DNA of 64,000 nucleotides, from positions 17,431,001-17,495,000 of the forward strand of contig JBBMOA010000007.1 in the NCBI GenBank assembly GCA_037954235.1, in the 5' to 3' direction. The notes below the pieces were generated by a model. That model ran no database searches. It saw only the letters and a program-made list of their open reading frames with translations, and was not told the DNA's origin. Positions within the stretch are counted from its first letter, which is position 1, and each line of letters starts with the position of its first letter. This DNA comes from Aulostomus chinensis. Its lineage: Eukaryota > Chordata > Actinopteri > Syngnathiformes > Aulostomidae. The position numbers and the translations under genes are program-made. Below, piece by piece: positions 13,850 to 26,469 of this stretch.

Positions 13850-16800
13850 ATATGCTGTATATACATTTAGTTGCAAGGTCAATATTTTCCACTCTTATCT
13901 TGTTTGATGTGTCCAGACTGGACCAGCAGCCACAAACCAGTCCTGCAGATGATATGAAGAAGATAATGAGATGAAGATATTTTGTGCATTTTCATCACCA
14001 GTCGATGTGATAGATGGACTACATTCTCTACATACTCTTGTGTTGGGGGGCTTCTAGCTGGACCCCCCCCCCCCATTTCCAAAGGGGACAGGGACCCTCA
14101 GCTGTGAGGATTAGTTCCTGGTTGGTTTTGTTTATTATAACTGACAATTTTCAATGCTTTCTTTAGAAACAAAAAAAAAACCCGAATTCAAAGCCATTTT
14201 TTTCAAAGTGCTCTCAAAATAAAGTCATCAATTGTCATTATTCTGGTTGAATAACGTTGTGAAGATGATCGTTCTACTCCGAGCAGATTACCGTGGCAGT
14301 GGGGAGCAGCTGTCAGTGTGCAATCTGATCTGCTCTTGTCCATGTAGCGAGATCAAAGCTGTGAACGAGAGATGTTTTAAAGAACTGAACGTAGCCGGTG
14401 TGATGTCACCTGCTGGGTTGTGAACTGGAGTTCTGAAGCTTTTGACTTTTAAAGCTCCTTCCTTAACAACTGACAGCGCCAGATCATCCAGAATGAACCT
14501 AACCAGTTGCAGCTGATGCGTCTGACTGTGTACTGTATTGATTAGAGACTCTTAAAAGTGACGGTATGGAATTCTGTATCAATCATACAGCTACGTTTGA
14601 TCTGCAGTTGTGTTCCCTAAACTCTTGTCAATACCAACAAGATGAATAAGCCCGGCAGGCTTTCTTCTTTCCATGACCCTTGACCTCTAATAAGAACAAC
14701 ATGGGCCTGATCAGAACTCTGGCGAAAACCGTTCCAACTGGAAACAATGACGGCAGGTATCTAATCAGCAGCTCTGAACTCGCATCCTAATTCGGTTGCA
14801 GGCCACTAAGGGGCTCTTTTATGCAACAAATCTATCAAAGCCTGTTTAGGATATCCTTTGCATCCTGCCTGTCATGCCACAAATCCTGGAATGAGCAGGG
14901 ATCAAGTACATGGGGGAACGTCAGTAAATCAGGCTGAAGGAGAACAGGTAGTCATTACTCAGAGGAACAACTGTTTGTAGCCCATACGCACATACCTCTC
15001 GCCTTCCAGGACCCTCAGGCGGTCATCTATACCGCTGAGGAGCGACAGATCCCATACAACACATGACTGTCTCCACCCGGGCCAAGACGTTCACTGTCAA
15101 CGCCTGACAAACACAGACATCTGCACAGCTGTAAATACCCTGTAATATACAACCAGAAACACCTCTGTGGACGTCTCAATTCCGCTCTCTCCTTCGCCTC
15201 CTCCCTCTGTCTCTCCTGTCACGGCGTTTGAGATCTTGATTCTGCCCTGGTGTTGCGGAGGTTTTGCCCTGGGACAGTTTTTATTGTGAAACACATTTGC
15301 AGAGTTGCATAAACTGAGACAAATATGCGGTTTGAAGAAAAACGGAGGCAGTTGGCATTGAAAGCAACATATTTGTGTGTTATTGCAATCTGGTCATTTG
15401 CGTGTGCCAGTCGGCGACTCTCACATTCCCGAACTTCGTTTCTGTGGAATATTTTGACGTTCCCTTCAAACCCTCAAAGACACTGAGCTGTGTTGCTGTG
15501 AGTGTGTTGCTCAGTCACACACAAACTCCACTGTGATCTGCCTGAAAAAGGAAGCCACTTTTTGCTAATTGGCCGGGTGTATTAACGTGTAGCGATGCAG
15601 CACCGCACCTCGCAGTACCTGAAGTTGATGTGGTCTTAATAAGTAGCCGCACACAGGAAAACCTCGCAATGGAGGAGTCAGCTGTTCAGATCCACTTCTG
15701 TGTGAAGCCTCTACGGGGGTCTTGAGGAGAATGACTTGCTCATTAGACCAATCACATCACATTAAGTACTTCCTTCCATATTTTTTTTTCTGTTTCCTTG
15801 ATCCCTGCTGCTTCCGTCTGCCAGTCTATCGCGGCAAGTTATCATTACTCATTGGTTCATCTCCAGCCACATGTGAAGGTCAAGCCTGATGCACACTGGG
15901 TAACATAACATCTGACAACAGATTTTTTTAATGTGGAACGGGACTCTGGCGTCGTGCAAAATATAAGGTAGAGTCAATTAACTTTCTTTAATCTGTTAAA
16001 GTCACTGAGCGCCGTGACGTTGTTCAGTCGGAACATGAAATAGTGGACTTCAGAAATCACAGCCGCCTTGCGGTCACGCCATCATATGGATGAGCAGTAC
16101 TCACATGATTTGACTGGTATGAAGACAGAAGAGGGGTAAACACCCGACTTCTGGATAAATCTCAATATAAAATGCATTTTTCTTTTTTCTTTTTTTTTTT
16201 GGCATTTGCAAACCGTCACTCGTCCTGCTCTCTCTCCCCTACATCTTTCTCTCTTTGTGAGACTCCTACTCCCCCAAACAAAACAAGCGCTCCTTTAGCT
16301 ACTATCGTTCCCCTTAATTTCCCTGCGCAAAAGTTTGCTTTGAACTCTTTCTTCTGGAAACTCTTTTTGAATGAAACAAAAAAAACAACAACAACCGGCG
16401 AGCCTTTTGTAATATGTTGAACACATTGTAAATGGTAATTATTTCAACCAAAACATGTTAATCTCACTTGACCACAATAGTTTTCTTGCCTGAAGCTCAA
16501 GAAACAGAAACAGAAAAAGGAAAATACTTTTTTTTTAATCTGAAAAGTACAACAAAATCCAAGTCAAAAACTGTTGCTAGAACTCGAGACTTAAACCCAA
16601 GTTGTTGTTTGTTTGCCAGTCACCTACTGTACTTTGAAATATTGATTTGTTAGAGCACTTTGTTGCTATGTTTTTTTTTACACATGTATTCCTTGAGTTT
16701 TCCTGCTAGCAATGTACCAGAAAACATTCCAGGTGGAATTCTTTCAAGGCAAACTCCTCCCTTGTGCCTGTGTGTCCTCTTTGATTGCCTCTTTCCTCCT

Positions 16801-18002
16801 CTTACCGTGGCATGTGTGAAGACGTCTCAGTGCGTGAGATAAACTGCCATAAATATTATTGTTTTGCCTTTGGTTATTGGCTATTATTATCATTCATTTA
16901 ATACACGCACTTGCATGAGGCAAGAGTGTTCCATGTTAATGAGTCAATGACACACAAAAAAAAAATTATCATAAAGATAAATTTGGAACAGACAAAAATG
17001 TGTGATTAATTGTGATTTACTATGGACGATCATGTGATCAGCTCAAGAAAATATCTGACAGCTCTTTTAAAAAGTGAACTACTTCTGTTTAACAATTACT
17101 TCCATATTTCCATGTTGATTTGATGAGTAGCATCTTGGAACATATCAGTGTTTTTTCCCCAGTCAAACCCTTCTCATAACCTCGTTCATTTTCTCCACCT
17201 CTCAAAATCCCATAATGCCGTTGGCTCTTTCCTCCTCATTTAAATCCAGATTTGGACCGAAGGGGAGAGTCGCTGAGGGACAGAGGGATGAGTGACACCT
17301 GCTTAACGCACTCGTCTTTCTTGCATCTTCTCTGTCTTTTTTAGAGGAATATGTAGTTTGTTCTTTGCAGCTGACTGATGAATAAACTATGGACATAGAG
17401 GAAGTGCTTCAAATATTTATTGTCTTTGTTACAAGACTCATGGAGAAATCACTGTGGAGGAACATAAAACGTGGAATTTCCTGACCTGCTGCTGGTCATA
17501 TAGTTTATAGATGAAAAAAATCCAACCCAATATCATTTAAAACACCTTCTGATGTTCTACTCTCATGATCTACTGTTCTGATCATCTGGATTATATTTTC
17601 ACTGCATGATAAATATGACTCAGCTTTTTCTCTGTGTTGCAGCTCTGGAATGCATGAACGTTCTATAAAAGTTCTGTATGTTTATCCTCGCTCTGAAACC
17701 ACACTGAAGACCACTAAATCAGTTAAAAGAAAGAGGACTCCCATGACTCTGATTAGACCTCTCAAAAAAAAATGTCCTCCTATATCTAAGCATTGTGTAT
17801 GATTATTATCTACATGATTACATAATCCCACTCACTCAGCTTGGCGTTGCATAATGATTGTTTTCATGCTCACGTCGCAGATGTTTATGCTTTTGCAGCT
17901 TTATCGGTTTATTGTAGGAAATATGTAACTCTTGGTAGGTTAGATCACATGCTTTCATGTTTCCTCCTGGAGCTACTTTTTCCCCTCGCTTTCTCTCATA
18001 AA

Positions 18003-18005
<3 letters not shown>

Positions 18006-18048
<43 letters not shown>
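18006..18048. repeat. (CA)n microsatellite
   Basis: Pure CA repeat about 200 bp beyond the candidate 3' end of sema3d. Confidence 0.95.
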
Positions 18049-18049
<1 letters not shown>

Positions 18050-18244
18050 TTTGAGTAAACAAGAGACCAGCTGGTCTTGAATCATCCTGACAAACAGCGC
18101 ACAGGGACTTGTGTTGCTATATCAGGACTGACTCGGCTCACATTCTCAACCTGCTGTGGACTCAAAACTGCATGTAACTGCACATTTCATCATTTAATAG
18201 ATTGATTTCTCACTGTTCTGCCTTTGTGTGCACGTGATTCAGGT

Positions 18245-19327
18245 CTCAGAGGCTCGAAGCAAATTTATTTAAATAATTTTCCAATGAAGATAACTGAACT
18301 TTTACATTACATACGAGTGGAACATTTGTACAAAAATACTATCAGCCCAAAACACAACAGGCTACTTGATTATCCTTATAGTTATACAGTACACGCTACT
18401 GTAATTAAACTACACTGAACATGCTGTGTCAGCTGTACATGTATATATATATTTACAGTCATTCAACATGAATGCATTGCAAATTGTTATGATTTATAAA
18501 TACATACACATTCACTGTGCAATGGAGGACAATCCAGTACAACAGCTTCTGTCATGACTCCAACTTTATGCGGAGTTTGTAATTCTACCTTATGTTTATA
18601 ACTCAGGTTATCGCGGCTGGTGCTGCGTTAACAGTCCACTGAAAGGTGTTTATTAATACTCTGACCATCTTATTTATGTAAATACGGCCAAAATACTAGA
18701 AAAATCTCAGTTCAACACCACTGCAAACCGCAAGATCAGTGATAAACGTAATGAAATCAATAATGTGCATTATTATCATTGCAAATGCAGAACTTAGGGC
18801 AGAAATGGTGTATTGGATCACATTGGCTTGTATAAGTGTACCGAAATGAAGCGTTTTCCCCAACATCATGAATTTTAATATCCTTTAAGCTCCACAAGTG
18901 AAATCTTTTTTGGGATTACAAGTCATGTTGTGATCCTGTTGCATTGTAACATCGTTGAAAGTAATTCAATATTTGATGTTTTGTTTAGTTTCATACGGAT
19001 GAATGAGAGGAAAATGACATTCGTTGCATTGCTGGCATCCAAGATGTTTCTCTTCTGCATGAAAACTTCCGAACAAGAAGAAAATGATGTTTACCTTCTA
19101 AAACAGCTGAGATCCTGTCACATGGTCGACATAAAAGATGACACAAATTCATAAACAAACACCATTTTAAATGACTGTTTTATATACAGTGGTTTTGACC
19201 TGTATATGTAACTTGGCCTGACATATTCTCTGTAGATTTTCCTCGCTCATAGACTGATCCGTCATTGATTCTCGTCTCCTCCTCCATACCGCAGTATCAC
19301 TTCTGCGATTAAACCAGCAACGTGAAG
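18245..19327 (-). other. sema3d: Probable sema3d 3' UTR with candidate poly(A) signals
   Basis: Below the stop codon the minus strand carries AATAAA at 18654-18649 and again at 18269-18264. The interval is AT-rich, free of microsatellites and free of recognised repeats, unlike the flanks, which fits a transcribed 3' UTR. Which signal is used cannot be told from sequence. Confidence 0.4.
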
Positions 19328-19750
19328 TCACTCCCCCCCTCTCTTTTCTCTGTGGTGCCTCCTGTTCCTGCTCTTCTTCATTTCTTGGATGTGTTTCCAT
19401 TTGCCACCTCCTAATCCTCGTCCTCGCGCCCGCGACGGTCTCTTCTCCAGCCAGAGGGAGTCACAGTACTCCTCCAGCGAGTTGATGGGTGAGCTCATCA
19501 GTCTCAGGTAGTCTTTATAACGTTGACGGGATTCCCCAACATGGTGTCGCTCCGTCATGGGGCCCTCGCTGGGTCTGGGCTTTCCGTCCAGTTGTCCGTG
19601 TGTGAGAAGTTGCAGTGTGAGACGCAAGAGAGTGCGGGTGAAACGAGTGTGTTCTTGAGCAACGCAGTAATACACACCAGCATCGGAGGCGTGGAGGGTG
19701 CGAATTAAAAGACCTCGATCAGTGTTTACCACACGATCATCCAGCCCGAC
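19328..19750 (-). CDS. sema3d: sema3d exon 18: rest of Ig domain, basic tail and stop
   Basis: The coding part is 423 nt including the TGA at 19330-19328; residues 654-793. LLIRTLHASDAGVYYCVAQE gives the Ig F strand with C682. C749 in EEYCDSLW is the expected inter-chain disulfide cysteine. The tail KWKHIQEMKKSRNRRHHRE is the neuropilin-binding basic region, very close to human SEMA3D (KWKHMQEMKKKRNRRHHRD). It ends KRGGE, shorter than and different from the human end. Between C749 and KWKH the sequence is LEKRPSRARGRGLGGG, unlike the human REKRRQR. Confidence 0.93.
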   Translation of the reverse strand, partial: VGLDDRVVNTDRGLLIRTLHASDAGVYYCVAQEHTRFTRTLLRLTLQLLTHGQLDGKPRPSEGPMTERHHVGESRQRYKDYLRLMSSPINSLEEYCDSLWLEKRPSRARGRGLGGGKWKHIQEMKKSRNRRHHREKRGGE

Positions 19751-21961
19751 CTGTGAGGGGAAGACAACAGAATGTGGGGTTTTTTTTGGCACATGAACTA
19801 ACTTCATCACAAAAAGTTGATGACTGGCTAACTGGCATACCATGGAACACAAGATATTGTCTTCGAACTGTCAAACTTCACAAAACGACTCCAACAAACG
19901 GTGTCTGTCTACACTTCAACAATCAATCAGCATGACTGCAGCCTGATTCCTCCCACCCACTGAACACACAAACATTTTCACACCTGATGTTTATCCAAGG
20001 TGTGTTAAACATGGTAATGACCCCTGAAACAGGAAGCACACTGAAATGGGTGTGGTGTCACCCCCAGTGTTGTCAGGGGTCAGGGGTCATAAAGTGGTGT
20101 GGACAGATCTTTAGATGCACGATGCGTGTAACCAGTGACCGTTGGAGGCAGAGTTTATGTGTTGAATCTGTAGTGCTTTCCCTGCTTTTCTGATGTTCCC
20201 CTACAACGTTTATGAAACTTATTTTCTCAAATTATGCTCTAGTTTTTTTTCGTAAGGATTACATTTTAGAGATCATCTCCAAGAATTGACGAAACAAATT
20301 TTAGTCAAGTTAGTCACAATATTATCTTCTGATCAGTCACAGGACTAATATACTAATAAGTTTTATTCTTTCGTGAGCGCGGTAAAACAAATACATGTGT
20401 AGTAATGGAAGACAGAAATACAACTGTTTCGAGGAATCTAAACTGTATGAACTTCTTATTGCAGATGATTTCTTAATGAGAAGTTACAGAGTAAAAAGTC
20501 TGCAGGAGTTCGTTACACTGGCATGCAGAGTTGAATTGCTGCATGTGAAAATGTGGACAAGCCTCAAATATTACGTATTTGCAAGTGATCCAGCATCAGA
20601 CTGCTCCGAACACTCCATTTCCAACATTTTTTTCCCTCTGCTTTTGCAACAAGCTGCTTAATACACATTATAGAGCAATAAAAGAGCAATAATAGGTCCC
20701 TTTTAAGCTGTAAGTCTAAGTAGCGTGCACATTTTTATGGCCTCCTCCTTCTATTTTGCATCCACCATGATTCACCAGGTGGTATGGCTGCTGTCAGGAC
20801 ATAAAACAACACAGCTGTGTTCAGACAACAGGGAAAGACCATGAGTGTCTACGCTCATGCAGATGCTTCAAAAGCATACCCCACCCTCCCCAACCCCCCA
20901 CCCCCACCCCCCACCTCACACTTGTTCGGACCCCACAGGAAATGTAACCGATATGAAAGCTAGAGGCCCAGGTGTAGACATCAGGCATCCCATATTTGTC
21001 TGTGCAGTTATTTTTCTGTATCCTTTTTTTGGATGTGAGTTTCTGTTCCTGTGTGTTCAAGTGTGTATGTTTCCTGGTCTGACACTGATGATGTGTCGTC
21101 CAGTCAGTTGCAGACCCACAAACTCCATAGCCTCTTTGAACCATGACCTTCGCTCACATTGGACTCACTGGTCTGTCTTCTATCACTGTCTGTACCATGT
21201 TTCCTGGCATACCTGATGGATACAGCAAAACACACTGAAAATCTATAATGACTTAAGACTTTTCTTGTTTTGTTTTTTTCAGGCCATCTGTAATTAAACT
21301 ACAGTGCCAGATATATCAACTCACCCAGATGGCGTGCGTGCTTGTGTGTGGCAGTGTGGACGTGTGTATCTGGGTATGACTGATAAGTGATTAAGCCAAT
21401 AAATGCAGATGCGATGCAGCTAAGTGTGCATGCATCTGGACTAAACTGCTGACAGACAGCTTTTAATGGCTGAATGACACAATCCACAACTGCGAGTGTG
21501 AACTTGTATTTCCCATGCCTTTAGTAAGTCTGTGCTTTCAGTTCATAAACACATGCATGGCGTTCAACGTCATCCGGGCTAATCTCATGACTAATTTTTG
21601 AATGCGCTGGTATTCTTGGCTCCAGGAGTTGAATGCACACCTTGGCGCAAACAGATGCACTTTGAAAAACCAAAATCTCACAAGTGCACATCTTTAATAG
21701 GTGAGCTTTACGAGGAGATAAGAGGAAGGAATGTGTTGGTTGAGGATGTCTCTATCAAAGTAAGAGCCAAAAAATGTGAGGAGAGAAACCCAAAATGGAA
21801 GCAACTGTGGCAAATCGTGAAGAAAAGACGAGTATGAGAAAACAAAACATACGGAGTAACGATCATGAATTGAAGGGGGGAAGTGAGGAGAGATTAATGT
21901 TGAAGTGATGAGAAGGGCGAGGGACAGGAGAGGAGAGGAGAGGGGGATGACATGCGTGTGT

Positions 21962-21992
<31 letters not shown>

Positions 21993-24599
21993 TATAGAGA
22001 GTGAGAGGCTGAAATGAGCCAGAGACTTTCAGACATGACCTGCTACAACAACACATGCCCAGCTGCAGCGGAGGAATGAGTAAAACCTGGAAATAAGTTG
22101 GCATTGTTAAACCTTGATTTCTTTTTTCCATTTGGTTAAATGCCTGTAATAAGTCTGAAGACTTAAAAAAAAAAAAAAAAAACTAAAGTGGCAGAACCAG
22201 ACTACAGACATCATTGCAGATGTTAAATGTCATCACGCTGAACACAGAATATGTGCATAACGTGGTTTAAGTCATTTCTTTCTGAAAAAAACACACGTTT
22301 CGTGGGGTTTGTTCACTGCAGAGCTTATTTTTTGGCCAAATCTGCACCCACGGCAATGCTAACATCCAGGGTTGTGTGAGGCACACTTTCTATCCAGACC
22401 CCCTAGTCGATTTATGTCCACTTTTTAATTGGAAATATATAATGCTATTGGGGTGCAAATTGTTACATATTATTCATACTACAAAAAGTCTTCACATGCT
22501 TGTCCCTCAAACCCCGTGGATTTATGTAAACAAGACTGTCTCTGACCTGATAAGATGGAGAAAATGGAGCGTTCCGACCTGCTGTAGCGTTACAAACCAG
22601 GGATCATGAATCTGAGAGCGGTCTATAAACTGAGAGTACAGTTTTACATATGGCTCTGCTTTTTTCTGATAATGGAAATCTACTATTTTATGCAAGTTTG
22701 GAGAAACTTTGATTGATCTGGAATTTGGCCCAGTCAGTGTTTGTGTTGACTTCTTCTTCTTATTTTATTTTTCAGCCAAATGAATAAAATCATTGCTGCC
22801 TCCTGCTGGTTAAAATATGATTTTTTTCCCCCTCCCAAATAAAAACATTGTAGGAGTTTATTTGCATATAGAGCAGGATAAGTAGGATCCATGTGGAGAT
22901 GCACTGGAACGCCAGATGTGAACTCGGATACGTGGAGCTGTCAGATCACACATTAATGAAGAATTGTCTTAGTTCGCGTGAGGATCACTAAGTACTTTTT
23001 CAAGACTCATATTGAGTCTGCGAGAGCTTTTGTCCTCTTTGAAGAAAAGAACCCCAATGATGTCATCAGTATCGTTGGTGGCTGGTAAAGAGAGAGGAGG
23101 AGAACAAAGGGAAAGAACAAAAGCGGCAGTGACAGTGAAGTCGTCTCTGACTGCAGGAATACGGAAATCATTAAACCTTATGGCTATTTGATTGTCCTTT
23201 AAGCAACTCACACGAACAAGAAGCTGAAAAAAATCAAGCAATGTAAAACGCAGACAACTTTTTCCGTCATGCAAACGACGGAAAAAGTTGTCTGCGTTTT
23301 ACATTGCTTTTTACATTTCCCGTGTTGAGCTCAAGCTTTGTGATGCTCACTACTTTTGCGCTGACAGACCAACTGCCAGATCTGAATTAAAAACGCCAAA
23401 CACCTCGGGAATTTTCATTTGGTTTGAGCACGGTGGTGTCGCATTTAAATAATCTGACCAACAGGAGAAAAATAACCATGTAAACACTTAATCTGGTCAT
23501 TTCTGTAGTTCGACTAAATATACTGTTTTCACCAATGCTCGCCACATGTGGATTTAACACAAGGTGACGCAACTGAGTTTTCAGGAGAATCAGATGTAGA
23601 AGAGGAGTTGTCTGTAGTGACGAGAAGATAAAATAGGATGAATGTTTGAACGCCTCAACGCTTGTGAGGCTCAGTTGTTCAAGCAAGAGTGTGAAAGAAA
23701 TCAGTGAAGCTGCAATTCACCAAACATTCAACCAGATAAAGAACCGTTGGACGTGTTTGAAGATGTTCTACTGCAACGTTGAAAGTCCGAAGTGTAAAAC
23801 TGGTTCTCACTCAGTTACTAGGTACGGCGTGGGATGTCACGCTGGACCATAACATGCCTGAGGCTCCTGGGGACAGCAGCACTACAGGTGACATTACATC
23901 CAGTTATAACAACTTCCACTAACAGCATCTTTCTCTTCCTCTTGTGCTATATTTTGGGCAGATTTGATGATTCATGAGCAGCACGGTGGTGCAGTGGTTA
24001 GCACTGTCGCCTCACAGCAAGAGGGTTCCCAGGTTCCTCCTGTCTGGAGCACGGGATCTTTCTGTGTGGAGTTTGCATGTTTTCCCTTTGCCTGCGTGGG
24101 TTCTCTCTGGGACTAGAGGGGACGAGGCTGATTGATACTCTAAATTGACCGTAGGCATGGCTGTGAGTGTGAATGGTTGTCTGAATGTGTTGGCCCTGCG
24201 ATGGACTGGTGACCCATCCAGGGTGAACCCCACCTCTCACCTGAAGTTCTGCAGGGATAGGCTCCAGCCCCCCTGGCAATCCTTAACAGGATAAGTGGTA
24301 GAAAATGGATGGATGATTCAGGACAGGCTGAACCACTTTGCGAGTGTCAAAAAGTTATATTCCGATTAAATGTCTTGAGGTGGGTGTGTATGTGTGTTAT
24401 GGGGGGGGGGGGGGGGTGGACTCCTACATGCAGCTCTTTATCACTTTGTCTGGGGTACAATAGGTCACATATCATTGCATGCTTACACACACAAACACAG
24501 AAAACACCCCATTGTGTTCATTACCCCAAAACACATGGCTGTCCGTAGGGATCACTCTGTTGTGATTTCCGCTGTAGGGGATAATAAAGGAGCGTATGT

Positions 24600-24632
<33 letters not shown>

Positions 24633-26414
24633 GCAAAACACAAGGCTTTCTGCTGCGTGAGCCCATAAAGGAACACATGGGTTTTTTTAGTGGCCCTTGC
24701 ACCTGTCTGTATGTTTACATTGACCCCTGAAAGCAGGGACATGGGACCACTTGTGGAAGTAAATACGTGCAGTGGGACGTGTGGGAGTGGGTTGACTGGT
24801 AATGGCTGGGGGAAGGTTAGTGTGTTGGGATAGGGGAGGTGAGAGATGCTTATTCAGCAAATCTCTGCTGTTGGAGTGTCATCATCACTGCGTGCTTTCA
24901 CCCACCGTCCTGTCAAACGCCATCTGAGGCCATTCTGACGAAACCTTTGATTTTACCTGTAAGAGTTCTCCTAAACAGAACTAAACCTTCCAATCAATGT
25001 CTTTCCCGTTAAAAGTTCTTCACAGAGCTGCTAGGACTGAATCTTAATTGCAATAAATACACAAAGAAAGGGGCGGGGTTGACCCTGTTGCCGTGGACGA
25101 CGTCACGTTAGTACTAGGCAATCCAACATTCCTACATTCAAATTTTCAAATTTCAACCACATTTCCTACAGCTGGTGCATGGTCAACTCAACACTGTCGA
25201 AAGATGCACCTTGTCGCCATGTTCCGATAACATTTTAAGGTAAACATTGATTAAATAATGCTAAATATCAGCAGCCTTTTCTATGACTGTATCTTGTTAA
25301 AGAAAAAAAAAAACGCTAATACACAAGAACAAGCAGCTTTTTAAAATCCTGATGTGGATTCTAAGCACAGCTGATAAGACGTGTGATGAAAGACTGAACA
25401 TAAGAGTAACTCTTCCTTCTTGCACAACTGATAAATTAGACGCAAGAACGTCATTAAAGGAACATTTGGACCTGAAATAACATCAAAAGGTTTGAGATTA
25501 AGGCGATACCTGTTTTACACCACTGCCTGCAGCAGATGATTCTTTGTGGTCGTGAGTTTCTCCTAAATCAGCAAGTTGGCCTTCAGACGTCCTGTACATA
25601 CCGGCACTGGTCGTACAAATATGAAGTAAATGTAGTAATACCGTGTTAAACAGTTTTGCCAAATTTGAGCCTCTCTGCTTCCATCACTTTTAAACTTAGA
25701 TTTGTATGAGAATTTTTAGCGTCAGTGTATCTATTTGTTTATCTCAAAATGTCTGTCCAGGAAATTTCCGTTGAATAGCCTCCAGTGATGGAAGAGGGGT
25801 TGCATTCCAATACTCAAATGTACTTGGCTTCCCTGTGTATTTTTTTTTTTTTTAAGGGTGGGGCGGGGGGGTCATCTGTCATTACTCTCCCATCCCCAGG
25901 CCGGGCCTGAGTCTGGTTTAAGTCATCCCTTAGCTACCTCCAAGACGGAGGAGCTACAGAACATTTCTGAAAGCTCAGGACACTCATAAACATCAAAAGT
26001 GTGAGGAACTAGTGGGATCCTCATGGCTCCCTCATTACCTATAACTACACGACCAATGGGACTCTTTGATATTCATCCCATCATGAGAGCTGTGATTTGT
26101 GTCATCAGAGTCCAGACTCTGTTATTATCTTCCCAAGAGGTGCAGCAATGAGATTGATGGCACCAATAGTGACTGATGGTGTCAGTACTCCATACCTCAG
26201 ACCAGTCATGTTGAAGACAAACTAAGTATTTGATGCGTCTGAGTGCTTTGAAGAACTCAGGTAAGACTTTAACGTCTGTCCTGGACCTGTAATTTCCCTC
26301 AAACTTAAAAAAACCAACAAAAAAAAAGTGAAAAAACTTGACCTCAGCAGTAAAAACATGTTCACCTTCAGACTTAAGGAGTTAATTAGAAGAAGAAAGA
26401 GAAGAGGTGAGCTG

Positions 26415-26469
<55 letters not shown>

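Larger units (their letters stand above)
1..18244. other. Non-coding sequence downstream of sema3d
   Basis: Apart from the microsatellites and the dispersed repeat at 5860-6109 I see no gene here. Open frames are all under 150 codons, lack recognised domains, and the longer ones are driven by CA, GATA or G-rich repeats. Confidence 0.6.

Noticed and set aside
13488..13892. Three overlapping minus-strand ORFs of 94-134 codons
   Set aside because: Entirely low-complexity Tyr/Ile/Cys/Val or Ser/Leu peptides from the GATA/TA/CA microsatellite.
21694..22131. 145-codon minus-strand ORF
   Set aside because: Built on a G/C run and GT repeat; low-complexity Pro/His and Leu/Ser content.
23236..23309. 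Precursor microRNA
   Set aside because: The stem is perfectly paired over 33 bp, unlike normal pre-miRNAs, and no conservation can be shown; kept only as a remote alternative.
23977..24060. Possible tRNA gene at the head of the repeat
   Set aside because: Only A-box/B-box-like remnants; no cloverleaf. It is a SINE-like head.
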